Assembly (NCBI GenBank): GCA_026413225.1
Contig: CM048553.1
Location: forward strand, 42,758,001-42,822,000
DNA: 64,000 nucleotides
Source of the DNA: Otis tarda
Lineage: Eukaryota; Chordata; Aves; Otidiformes; Otididae
Direction: 5' to 3'
The notes below the pieces were generated by a model. It had not been told where the DNA came from. It searched no databases and saw nothing but the letters and a program-made list of their open reading frames with translations. Below, piece by piece: positions 1 through 10,424 of the stretch (the first letter of the stretch is position 1; every line of letters starts with the position of its first letter). Position numbers and translations under genes: made by a program.

Positions 1-3000
1 GACCTTGCAGTAGACAGCATGGGTATAATGGGGATGGATTGTAATTTCAGGTCTCACGCAATTACTGCAAAATAAGTGTCTTGGGAGGCAGATCATGGAG
101 GTCCTCTTTTGATACTGGGATGAACATAACCTGTCTTCACAAGCAAAAGACTTGTCAATTCTCTGGGGACTCAGCCCAGGGAACAGTAATATCTAAAGTA
201 AGGACTTCCCGTAATGTGCAGTAAACTACAGTATTTGGTGAGGTTCTTAAGGGGATAGCAGATAGTGTTTCTAAAAGCTCAGCCAGAGTGAAAAGAAGGT
301 TTAGTCCATCAAAAAGGAGGCTACTGACGAGAATGTCAGTTAGGTTTCATCATTAAAGGATGTTCCTTTTCCATTATCCTCTTGATGTCTGAAGAGGGGC
401 TCTAAAGAGAGATCTCTAAAGAGATGCTCTAGCACTCTCTTCCCTGGCATCAGAGAACACCCAATAGACAGATCAAGGCACAGTGGGGCCCAGCATTCAT
501 TCATCGTACTTCCTTTGGCACATTATACTAAGAACAATATCTCCAGGTGAACACCCAGTCATTTGCTGAGCTGAAAAACTTGTTTGCTCACTGCATTCCA
601 TCTGGTCACCGTATATATAACTACAGCAGAAAAGGCCAACCTGGCTTCCCCATGCCATGCTGCTGGAGTGAAAAGAAAGTGATGCCTCTGTTCACATCAA
701 GTTGACCAGAACTTCAAAATGTTCAAAACCTACCTTTTCCAAAAGCGATTATTGAAATGGGCCAGGTTTGTGCATATGAGCATAAGTGCAACTGTCACCA
801 ACACACTAGATGATATATGAAAAGAGATGGACAGGGCTTACGTGGCACTAAAGAAGTGGATAATTGCTTTTTTTAAATAAGATAATGTACCCAGTCCACC
901 TGGAGTGGCCTGATGGTGCTTTTCCTTCACTCCTCTTTCTCCCTTTCCTTCCCCCACCCCCATACACATTCTTGGACATGGATAGAACAGGCAGAAATTG
1001 TTGGATAAGCCAGATCTCTGATTAGGAAATTGCCTGTCTCCTTCAGGCAGAGCCATCAGTGTCAGCTTTACACCTTACTCTCCTGCTGTTTAATTTCTTG
1101 CCAACTAGCAGGCACTTGCAGGGCTCAAAGGAAGTAAGTTAGGGGCTGATAAAAGCACCTTTCATCCAGCCTGACACCAGCATCTGATCCACTCCAGTCG
1201 TCAGCTGCTCTGGCAAGTATGACCTCTGGCAGGAAGTTACCACAGACCTCATGGACAGGATGACAAGATGGTGTTTGATGGGTAACTGCTACAGCCATTG
1301 CCACTGTCGAAGCAGACTCCTTCTCAGGGTGTTTGTCTGTTAACACTGGCTGTTCTTAGAGGGTGACACAATATCATTAATGGAAACATTGGCAACTTTA
1401 ATGGTGGTTCCTCTCAGACTGAGGAACCACCAATGGAAAGAGAAAAGGAGAGAGGGGCTGAGGGGGGAAAGAAGATAAGGGGACTGGCACTTCTTTCTCA
1501 TTAGAGCATCTGATGCTGGCAGAAGCAAACAGAAATTCAATAAATGAAATCACTGTGTAAGGAGGAGAGGGATGCAATATGCAAACAACCAGTTCCTATA
1601 GCTGCACTAGGACAAAGAACATTTAAATCGGAGTAACAAAAGTCAAATAAAAGGGATAAGGGCAAAGAGACACAAATACTAGTGCAAAGAACCACAGGTG
1701 CAGAAGGGAACAGGCAGGAGAAACACGTGGGTAGGGTGAGAAGACTGGCTCCAAGCAAAATAGTGGAGTAAGCTTGGGAAGAAAGATGCTGATCTCTTGG
1801 GGATCAGAAAGGTAAGTATCAGATGTTAAAAGGGAGGTGGAGAGGAAGAAGGGGTGAGGAAAGAGACACACAGACTAGAGCTGCAAAAAGAAAAAGGCGT
1901 TCTAGTCTAATGCTCTAAAAGGCAAAGAAAGGGGCCTAGGGAGAAGAGGGTTCTCTGCTAGGAGGCAGAGTATAGCTGAAAAACTAGTCTCAGGACCCCT
2001 GCCAATGTACTTTCTCCATCTCTATTTAAAAAATGAAACTTTGTCTTACATGGTCAACTAAACTGTTCATTCTTTACATTCTACGTATCTGTTTTCCAGG
2101 TTGAGACTGCAAAAAAGTCAAAGACATTTGCAAATAAAGCCAGAGTATGTTGCATTTTGAATATGAGCGTCATACAATACTTAACACTTAAAAAAAACTA
2201 CCACTTGCAGGTGTCTAAAATTGGATACTGAAGGTTAGTGGAAGCTCTTGACATCGTTTGGCTAGCCATCTACAAAAGGATAAATACCCCTTGCCTTACT
2301 TGTGAAAGCTGTCATGAAAGTCAATGCTCATAAAACAACCAGACATATAAAGCTGAATACTAGTAAAAAGCAAAAAAAAAAAAAAAGAATAATAATAATT
2401 TCACCTCCAGAGCAGTAAGTAATAAATACATCCTAAGTCTATACAACTAAGATAAAACAATGTGAAGTTGTTCATTAAGTAAAAGTCATATTTTATGTGC
2501 TGAGTGCAGCAAGAACGGTCTTGTAAAAAAATCCCAACAAACTGAAGCACCTGTGTACATCAGGATCACCTCATAAGGTACATGAACAACAGGGTCAAAT
2601 CAAAACTAATAGCAATCTGCATTCTGGCAGATCCTAAACTAAGATTTACAAGTGTTGAGTGCTTGTCTCCACACAGTTTGTGGGTGTAATATTAAATGCA
2701 AAATTGTGACTAAATATTTATTGTATATTAATATGGTCAAGGATCAAAGTTATTCATGTTTCTTTCCAGAAGTTTTGTTGTTCTATGTGGTTTTTTAATG
2801 CTTATGAAGAAATAATCACAGGCCTGAGGAGTTCATAATCTAAAGCTAAGAAAAAAAAAGCAGACTAGAGGACAAGTGCAGCATGTTTGAGGTATACCAA
2901 AATTACCAAATTCCAAAGCTGAGGCGTAATCAATACCTCTCCTAAACCCACCTCTATTGTGATGCCCTCAAATGAGATTTCAGTGTAAACAAAACAGTGA

Positions 3001-3750
3001 TGTCACCATCATTACTGTCACTAGCTTGAATGAGTACAGGTTTAGTTGAGTAAAGTAGATTTGAAAGGTATATAGCAAGTCAAGACAGGTTACTTAGGAA
3101 ATAAAATCACTTCCACTTCATTTTTTCTCCTCAATTCTCCTGCCTTTTAGAAGATCAATTGTCTTTATGTTTCTTTTTTTCTTCCACATAAAGAGAAAGG
3201 AAAATACACTTTAAAACACGTTTGAGCTGTTACACAGTTCAAAAAGAGTTTTTTTAGTCTGGGGAAATTTGTTTCAGTTTGTCCTTAAAAAAAAAAAGAA
3301 TAGAAAAATCTACCACTTAATCATTTTCCGGTATGTCACAATACTGAAACTAGTAGAGACCTGTGCCAGAAGGAAAAGATTTACTAGCTTCAGTGTGTAG
3401 AACCTGGCCACCTTAGAAGGCATGGTCAGACAGTATGAAAGGTCTCTAACAAACTAACAAATGTCTTGATTGTGTATCCTTCTATTGCTATTTATCCTTC
3501 TTTAGTACCAGCTTTACTCATACATAGTACCTACCTTGTCCAAGTACAGTAATGCAAACAAGGAATTTGGCAATCAACAGCAGCAGCAGACTTCAAAGAA
3601 AATTTTCATTTAAATTTCTATATGTGTGAAAATATATGCAGCTGATTTTTAACACAAATTTATATTTCTTCCCTCATCCAGTTTATGTGCAATATCTAAA
3701 ATGTAAGAAATTTCAGCCCCCTCAGACTTAAGCATATGTTTAATGCTTAC
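1..3750. other. Single-copy AT-rich DNA, no gene seen
   Basis: No open frame of convincing length or family similarity was found on either strand. Seen directly: an imperfect tandem copy of CTCTAAAGAGA near 400-427, an A-rich run followed by a short AAT repeat near 2370-2400, and several poly(A)/poly(T) tracts. Short minus-strand frames at 838-1871 are low-complexity Ser/Leu/Phe-rich translations of purine-rich DNA and show no domain. It is probably intergenic or intronic. Confidence 0.6.
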
Positions 3751-3862
3751 GATCAGGGCACCAACTCAGCATCACCATGGCCATCTTGTACAAGAACAGG
3801 CCTTCCTGACATTCCACCTTCACATTGTTAGCTCTATGGTAGCCATCATATTTCCTTTTCCC
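3751..3862 (-). other. Candidate internal exon (splice-flanked open stretch)
   Basis: On the minus strand, a pyrimidine-rich tract (TTCCTTTCTTTGTCCTAG) ends in an AG just above 3862, and a donor-like GTAAGC sits at 3750-3745. Between them, 112 nt are open in one frame only, with a translation containing KYDGYHRANN and VKVECQEGLFLYK; the other two frames hit stops. In the open frame the next in-frame stop lies only two codons past the donor, so it could also be read as a terminal exon. I do not recognise the protein. A 37-codon open stretch between splice-like signals can easily arise by chance, so this is a hypothesis. No partner exon was identified in the window. Confidence 0.2.
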
Positions 3863-6270
3863 CTAGGACAAAGAAAGGAACAGTTGTTTAACTTAAAAGA
3901 CAACATTGGCACAATTTAGGCTGGAAAAGGTTTCTAGACACCAAAAGAATGAACGTCTAGGGAGCTCTTTTAAAGCAGGTCTAGGACAACTTCAAGAAAG
4001 CAAGAAGATAGACCTTGAAGTAGTCATTAAGGATTGTAGCATGTAAATGCTTGCTGTAGGAGAGAACTCTTCCAAGAAAAGCTTCCAAGAAGATCTTTCA
4101 AATCCTGTGGTCTCACACATTTCACATCTGCACTTGTTCCTTGTTATCTATATAGGCTCTCAGTGTAATATTTTAACCTCACCTACGCAGGCCTTCAGAT
4201 CATCAAAACAATCTGCACCCTTTATTATAGCACTACTTAGCCTAAAGTCCTCAGTTTAACCTTTAACCTATTCCTCAGCCAAGGAAGAATATTAAAGGTT
4301 AGTCAACTACTGTAAAAATTTTTCACATGCACAGAAGGAAGATAGCAAATAAACACCAAAGATATGTATACATCCTGGGTTCTAGGTAGCTCAGGTAAGT
4401 TGTGCAATATGGGACACCAAATCTCTTTTCCCATAAGGTTCTTTAGATTCTTCCCACACAATTTCTCTTCCATCACCCCAGGGAGTTTAATCATACCTGT
4501 TGTGATGAAAAGCCAACTTCTAAATGAGTTTGGACACCCTCTGGACTCAGTTCCAAAACGCCCAATTAACTACATGCCAATTATCTACATACAAAATGCC
4601 TTCAGAGTTGGCATTTCTGTTTCACAATGTCATTCCACAAGGTCTTCACCCAGGATCTGGTGACTATACCTTTAAAAACAGTTGTAACATCATCTGCATT
4701 AACATCATTTTCCCTTATTTCAATAACGGGCTTAAACAGAAAAGTGTGGGGTTTTAAAACTTTTTATCAGTAGAACCATTCTTTACTCAGCACGCTATCA
4801 GTAGCTTAATTTTTGGTTTTGAAACTATGTAACTGGGCTAAAGAAAAAATAACAAAAATAGACACTATATTTATGCAATCTCTACCTTTCAAAACAAAGT
4901 AACTTTACTACCTACTAAGTTTTCAATTCACTGTTGGGGTCTTTGCTTTCTGACTAACAACATAGACAAAAAGCATGTCTAACTTCGGTTGCTTTTCTTC
5001 CATATTCGAGAAGTTTCAGCTCTTGAGAAGTAAGGTACTTAGGGACAGAAAACAGCAACATAATAAAGTGATAGTCCTTTAATATTTAAATAAATCATTA
5101 TAACAAATCAAATTATAATAAAATATTATCTAATTACAGATTGCAATTTCAATGTTTTACTGAATATTATCACATTTGTTAAACATTGCTTTTTTCCAAC
5201 TCCTATGTTGAAGCATAACCCTACATATTTCTATTTTCTCCACAAGAGTCAGGAAACCTTTACTTTAAAAGTGGAATTAAGCAAGAAGATTAGAGTTGGC
5301 AGGAATATATCAATAAGACAGGAAAGCAACTCTTTCACTCCTGGCCTCCTGAGAGAGAGCGGGTTTGAATGTTGTTTCTAACAGAGCACGGAAAGGATAG
5401 TGAAAAATGTGCTCGTTGATGAAGGACGAGACTGGTGCAAATGAGGTTACACGTCCCACTACGCACTGCTTTGTGATATTTTGGAGGAGGAAGTGGGTGG
5501 CCTACTTTGCTTCCGCCCGCCCTTAAAGAGAAATGCTTACTGCATAGATCATCATCCCCACTATCTCTGGTTTTCTGGCACTGATAGAGGAGCATAGATA
5601 TAGGAACATTTATTTACAAGTAAAATACATGTCCCACATTTTGTTATGCGGTAATTAACTTTAAGACGACAGTGCTGCTAATGAGCTGTATGTATTCCCT
5701 AATGCAAATCAGATTAGGACTTAATGACGTTATAACCTCCTCATGAGGGGACTGTTGTCAAAGTCCCTTGTGTAAATGCGACTTCTAGAAAGTTCAAGTC
5801 TCCTATCTAAGACTTCTAAAGAACAAATACTGTAACAAAGTACTACATTAAGATTCTCAATTGAAAGGAAAAAGAATTGATGGCAAATTTAGCTGTATTG
5901 TTCAGGAGATAAAGCGATTACAGCACAAATCCAGAGATTACTGTCCCTCTGAGTATTTTTCTTAGCAAAGACAACTCCTCACAAATCACCAATAGATAGC
6001 ACAAAACAAAATAATACTTTCCACGTCCTTGCAATCAGATCTATTCTTCTATCTTTTTCTTAATGAAGAAGCATTCATCAGATTCATCTAAGAGGTGAGA
6101 TATCCACAAAAGAGTTTAGAAGAATCAGATCACAGTTGAGTATTTTCCTGAGCCACTGTCAAAGTGCACTCTTGTTCTTGTCCTTGTCCTTAAGGCCTCT
6201 TCCACGCATGTGCTTTCTGTTCTAATGACCTACTCTGTCTCCAGTCTGGAAGTTGCCGTGGCACAAATCA
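3863..6270. other. Single-copy DNA, no gene seen
   Basis: AT-rich, especially at 5081-5160, where the sequence is nearly all A/T and could act as a matrix-attachment-like stretch (inference). A slightly more GC-rich patch lies at 5335-5600 without recognisable coding content. The overlapping plus-strand frames at 4364-4757 show no family features. Confidence 0.5.
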
Positions 6271-6928
6271 TCATAGAATCATAGAATGGTTAGAGTTGGA
6301 AGGGACCTTCAAAGGTCACCTAGTCCAACCCCCCTGCAATAAGCAGGGACATCCCCAACTAGATCAGGTTGTTCAGAGCCTCATCCAGCCTGGCCTTGAA
6401 CGTTTCCAGGGATGGGGCTTCCAACACCTCTCTGGGCAACCTGTTCCAGTGTTCTACAACTCGCATTGTAATTTTTTTTTCCTAATATCTAATCTAAATC
6501 TACGTCCCTCTATTTTAAAACCATTTCCTCTCGTCCTATTACAACAGGCCCCCCATCTTTCCTGTAGGCCCCCTTGAAGTACTGGAAGACCGCTATCAGG
6601 TCTCCCCGGAGCCTCCTCTTCTCCAGGCTGAACAGCCCCAACTCTCTCAGCCTGTCCTCATAAGAGAGGTGCTCCAGCCCTCTGATCATCTTCGTGGCCC
6701 TCCTCTGGACCTTCTTCAACTGGTCCATGTCCTTCTTATGTTGGGAGCTCCAGAACTGGACACAGTACTCCAGGTGGGGCCTCACCAGGGCAGAGTAGAG
6801 GGGGAGAATCACCTCCCTTGACCTGCTGGCCACGCTTCTCTTGATGCAGCCCAGGATGCGGTTGGCCTTCTGGGCTGCAAGAGCACATTGCCAGCTCATG
6901 TAGAGCTTCTCGTCCACCAGCACTCCCA
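6271..6928 (-). mobile_element. CR1 LINE, 5'-truncated copy (3' end of the RT ORF plus 3' UTR)
   Basis: The plus strand begins with two CATAGAAT units (reverse complement of the ATTCTATG repeat that ends avian CR1) and continues with the CR1 3' UTR, so the element is sense on the minus strand. From 6929 down to 6510 the minus frame encodes the C-terminal part of the CR1 reverse-transcriptase ORF, with [31 protein letters not shown] and [14 protein letters not shown], all typical of CR1. The endonuclease and the catalytic RT motifs are absent because the 5' part is missing. A small deletion near 6545-6555, relative to the copy at 24521, disrupts the frame before the usual end. Dead element. 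Homology to the sister copy stops sharply at CACTCCCA (6921-6928), marking the truncation point. Confidence 0.95.
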
Positions 6929-8832
6929 TTAGGCAATTTTGGGCAAAAAAAGCTATGAGGGTTAGAGCAAGAAGAAAGCAGCCAGAAATGAGAATGGCCA
7001 GCTAAGAAAAGCAAGGTACAGCATGAGCTGTCTCCATTCCTAAATTGCCTGTACTCGGTCTAGAGGATTTACTGGGTGAGCTGGCAGTGTGCTTAGAAGT
7101 GATGGCCCCAGGCCATCACAGTGAAAATGGAAACTTCTACCTGCACTTTCTGTCCTATATGACACAAGTTCTTATAATATTTATGAAAGTACCAAATTGT
7201 AAGTATATGCTATCCAGGACAATTGTTCTGTCAACAAATGGAACACATGTTTCTGCAGCGCTCTGGTAACTGAGTAGGAGTCAGATTACATCCCATCAGC
7301 CAGCTGGGAAGCTAAGTTTTCCCTTCTGATTGTGAACCACCAAGTTGTTTTTGGCAAGATACAAATAGCTGTGTCCCTGACAGATATCTAGGCACTGAAT
7401 TTCCAATTATGGAGACGCTGCATTTAAGAGTTCCAGATCTGAACTGCGGAGTTCACCTTAATTCAGCAACTATTGCAAAACAATTTGCCTGTCAAGTTAC
7501 AGACCAATCTGGAAGAAAAAAATACAGAAATTCATCAAAAGTTTGCTAAGGTACTTGCATTTGTCTAGCAAAGGATTAAAAGGCCTATAGCCAGACCATG
7601 CGGATTTTCAGTTTTAGTAAAATGTAATTATTTTACTATTGTCCTTTTTTTTTGATTGATTGATATTAGTGGGATAAGAAGTGAAAAGGAAAGTTGGAGT
7701 CTATGCATATCAAAATCTACACAGAAAAGATAAAGAGCTTCTTGGATCTTCTTCCTCTGAATTTAAAAAATTAAAATTTTATTCTGCCTCCCCATCGGGC
7801 TGTACTGACACATTCAGCTTCCATGCAGATGCCTTCAAAATTCCTTCGTACTATGAGTTTCAGTTCTTGTTTATTTCTTATTGCAAAAAGTTGTTCTGCG
7901 CAGCTTTACAAGTACATGGGATAGACCATACTCTCGTGCTGCTAAAATGCTCCTATACTCCTCACAATGCCACTTCTTTACTATTGTCCGTTTTAAAGGT
8001 GCAGCCTAGTTGGACAGTCTCAAATTCCTATCTGTTAATAGAAAAGTCAGAATTCTTGAAAGAGAAAACTTTTCTCTTTGTGATTATGCAACTCACCTAC
8101 TGTAGCAGAAACTTTCATACCCAACATTTACTCAGGAATTAATCCAAAGTGAGTCCAGTAAAATCAGATATTAGATCATTTATGAAATATATTGAAATTG
8201 CGGTTATTGATTTTTTTTTTTCTGGCAATTTTCTATCTGCAAATGTAGTTCAGTATGCTAGATTTCCTATTTTAAAGACTTAAAGTAGAATCAACATCTA
8301 GAGAAATGAAGTTTAAATAAATAATAAGGAAAGAGAAAATCTGTGGAAACAGAATATGGAAGTGGATTATTTGGGAAATATATTTACAGGACACAAAAAA
8401 AATTACTTACATCTTTTAAATTAGGCTACCTAACCTGAAATGCTTTACATCTGCAACCAGATGTTTGTATTTGTAACTAGGTTGCCACATGTTCCAAATG
8501 GGTTACAGCAGTTACTCTAAAATCTAAGAAATCTAGGTTCTTTACTTAGGGCACATGTAACAATTTAAACTTCAAATAGTAAAACCTTGAAAAAAATTAA
8601 GAAAACAGGCAAAAATCTTGAACCTAACTCATGACTCTCATTTTAAGTTAGCTCCCAGTTACAAAACTCTTGCTTACTTTGGTGACTGTTGCATCCACTA
8701 AAGTATTCCCAGTCTGAAGTACAAAATAAAGTAAGGATCCCTGTGTTATTCCCTCAGGCATGATGTCGTATAGGACACACACCTCATTTGGGTTCATTGT
8801 TCAGGGTACCTGCAAGAAGAAATGTAAAATGG
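6929..8832. other. Single-copy DNA, one long unassigned frame
   Basis: No gene is recognised. A 153-codon plus-strand frame (7681-8142) has no ATG until close to its C-terminus and no domain, repeat or signal peptide that I can see. It is AT-rich and may be chance. A T-run with GATT repeats precedes it near 7640-7665. Confidence 0.45.
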
Positions 8833-9106
8833 TAAAAACCGCCATACTGGATCAAATCATAGCTCTTTATGTTCCATATTCTGCTTCTGACACCGGCCCA
8901 CAGCAGGGGCCTAGCAAAAAAAAAGAAGAAGAAATAGAACAATTTTAGTATGATCTTCCCCCTGGCACATCCTCCCAGTTCTCAGCAACCAGTGTAGGGA
9001 TCTCTTAGTCTGAAGACTGTCTCCAAACCACCGTGTTAAGAGCTGCCAATAGAGAAATCTGCCATGACTTTCTTCAACATATATTTGAATTAATTTATAC
9101 TTTTGC
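8833..9106 (-). mobile_element. Ancient CR1-type LINE 3' end (minus sense), highly diverged
   Basis: The plus strand has GCCATACTGGATCAAATCAT, then a diverged version of the reverse complement of the tail seen in many reptile and turtle CR1 copies (consensus sense ending ...GGTCTGACCCAGTATGGC). The order continues with blocks resembling CATCCTCCCAGTTCTC, then ATTTGAATTAATTTATACTTTTG, corresponding to the consensus TTTTTTGAACCCAGTTATACTTTTG block. Recognition is from remembered consensus, not alignment. Divergence is high and no open frame remains, so the copy is old, probably shared across archosaurs (inference). Confidence 0.65.
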
Positions 9107-9254
9107 TGAGCAGATAACTGCCTTTTGTGTTTAAACTGCCTTGTAACTGAAGAAATTAAAGTTCCCAGTTAAGTTACAAGAAATAACTATATCCATTTCT
9201 TGCTAATTTTCCCTGATTCACATGTGATTTTGAAAACGTTGTCACTTTATGTCT

Positions 9255-9259
9255 CTGAG
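9255..9259. repeat. Target-site duplication, left copy (CTGAG)
   Basis: CTGAG directly precedes the TG end of the solo LTR. An identical copy follows the CA end at 10420-10424. A 5-bp duplication is usual for ERVL-type and some other avian endogenous retroviruses. Confidence 0.85.
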
Positions 9260-9443
9260 TGTCGTAGTTCAGCCCCGATCAGGACAAGACTACACAGCCT
9301 CTCTCTCACTCCCCCCACCCTCCAAGAGAACAGGGGGAGATAATATAAGAAAAAGTGGCTCAAGGTTTGAGATAAGGACAGGGAGAAAATCCTTAAAGTT
9401 ACCGTCACGGGCAAAACAGACTCGAGTTGGGGAAAACTATTCA

Positions 9444-9449
9444 TTTATT
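9444..9449 (-). promoter_or_regulatory. AATAAA poly(A) signal of the solo LTR
   Basis: Minus-strand AATAAA lies about 185 bp before the 3' end of the LTR. The long distance from the TATA-like box would mean an unusually long R region, so one of the two signals may not be the functional one. Confidence 0.45.
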
Positions 9450-10237
9450 ACTAAAAACAGAAGGATAATGAGACAGAGAACAAGATAACCTCCCCCCACC
9501 CCTCCCTCTTCCTAAGCTTAACATTATCTCTACTACTTTCCCCCCACCCCCGAGTGACACAGGGGGGATGAGGGACTGGGGGTTGCAGTCAGTTCATCAC
9601 GCGTTGTTTTACGCTGCTGCTTCATAGTCGGGGGAAGAACTCCTCGCATTCCTCCCCTGCTCTGTTGTGGGGTCCCACCCGTACGCCACAGTCCTTCCTG
9701 AAACTGCTCTGGTGTGGGTCATCTCTTCCACGGAGTACAGTCCCTCCAGAACGGCTGCCCCAGCGGGCCTTCCACGAGCCACAGCCACCTTCAGGCATCC
9801 ACCTGCCCCGGTACGGGGTCCTTCGCAGGCTCCAAGTGGATCTCTGCTCCTCCATGGACCTCCATGGGCTGCAGGGGGACAACCTGCTCCACCATGGTCG
9901 CCACCACAGGCTGCAGGGGAATCTTGGCCAGGAGCCACATTACTCCTCCCCCTCCTTTTGAACTGACCTTGGCGTCTGCAGCTGTTTCTCTCACAAGAAA
10001 AGTTCTTCACAACAGGCTGGCAGATGCCTTTCAGAATCTCTTCACATCATCCATCTCATCTCCTCTCCACTTCTTGCAGCCAGGCCAGGCCGAATCGGGC
10101 CCAGTTGGCCGCCTGGCAAAAGGCCAGAGGGTGAGGCCTGCAAGATCCATGAGGCCTGCGCCTCCCCCTCTGCGCCTCTGCCCCCGCTCAGCTTCTTCAC
10201 GTCTTCTCTTCTCTCTTTTTTTTCCTGTTTTCCCCTT

Positions 10238-10246
10238 CTTAAATAT
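10238..10246 (-). promoter_or_regulatory. TATA-like box of the solo LTR
   Basis: Minus-strand ATATTTAAG lies about 175 bp inside the 5' end of the LTR, where a U3 core promoter would be expected. Assignment is by position and motif only. Confidence 0.45.
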
Positions 10247-10419
10247 GTTATCGCAGAGGCGTTATCACGGGACATTCTGCTACCAATCAGCTCGGCCTTG
10301 CCCAGCAGCAGGTCCGCCCTAGGCCCGGCCGAGTCCACTGAACAAAGGGGAGCGACTTCTAGCAGTTTCCTACAGAAGCTACCACCTTAGGCCCCCCCTC
10401 ACTAAACAAAACCACAACA

Positions 10420-10424
10420 CTGAG
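10420..10424. repeat. Target-site duplication, right copy (CTGAG)
   Basis: Identical to 9255-9259; together they define the insertion site of the solo LTR. Confidence 0.85.

Larger units (their letters stand above)
9260..10419 (-). mobile_element. Solo LTR of an avian endogenous retrovirus, 1160 bp, complete
   Basis: The plus strand begins TGTCGTAG and ends CCACAACA. On the minus strand the element therefore reads TGTTGTGG...CTACGACA, an imperfect terminal inverted repeat with TG/CA ends. Identical 5-bp CTGAG duplications flank it. In minus orientation there is a TATA-like ATATTTAAG at 10246-10238 and an AATAAA at 9449-9444. The body is much more GC- and CpG-rich than its surroundings. There is no gag, pol or env beside it, so it is a solo LTR left by LTR-LTR recombination. 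The end sequence (TGTTGTGGTTT...) resembles abundant avian ERVL/ERVK LTRs; I lean to ERVL because of the 5-bp duplication. Open frames inside it (for example 9714-10322 plus) are by-products of GC content and are not genes. Confidence 0.9.

Noticed and set aside
5790..5806. GTTCAAGTC, resembling a tRNA T-loop/B box
   Set aside because: No acceptor stem, anticodon arm or A box at the right spacing could be found.
6736..7014. 92-codon minus-strand frame
   Set aside because: Alternative frame of the CR1 copy running out past its truncation point.
9714..10322. 202-codon plus-strand frame and several overlapping frames
   Set aside because: They lie entirely in the GC-rich solo LTR, antisense to it, in low-complexity Ser/Pro/Gly-rich translation. 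GC content alone explains them.
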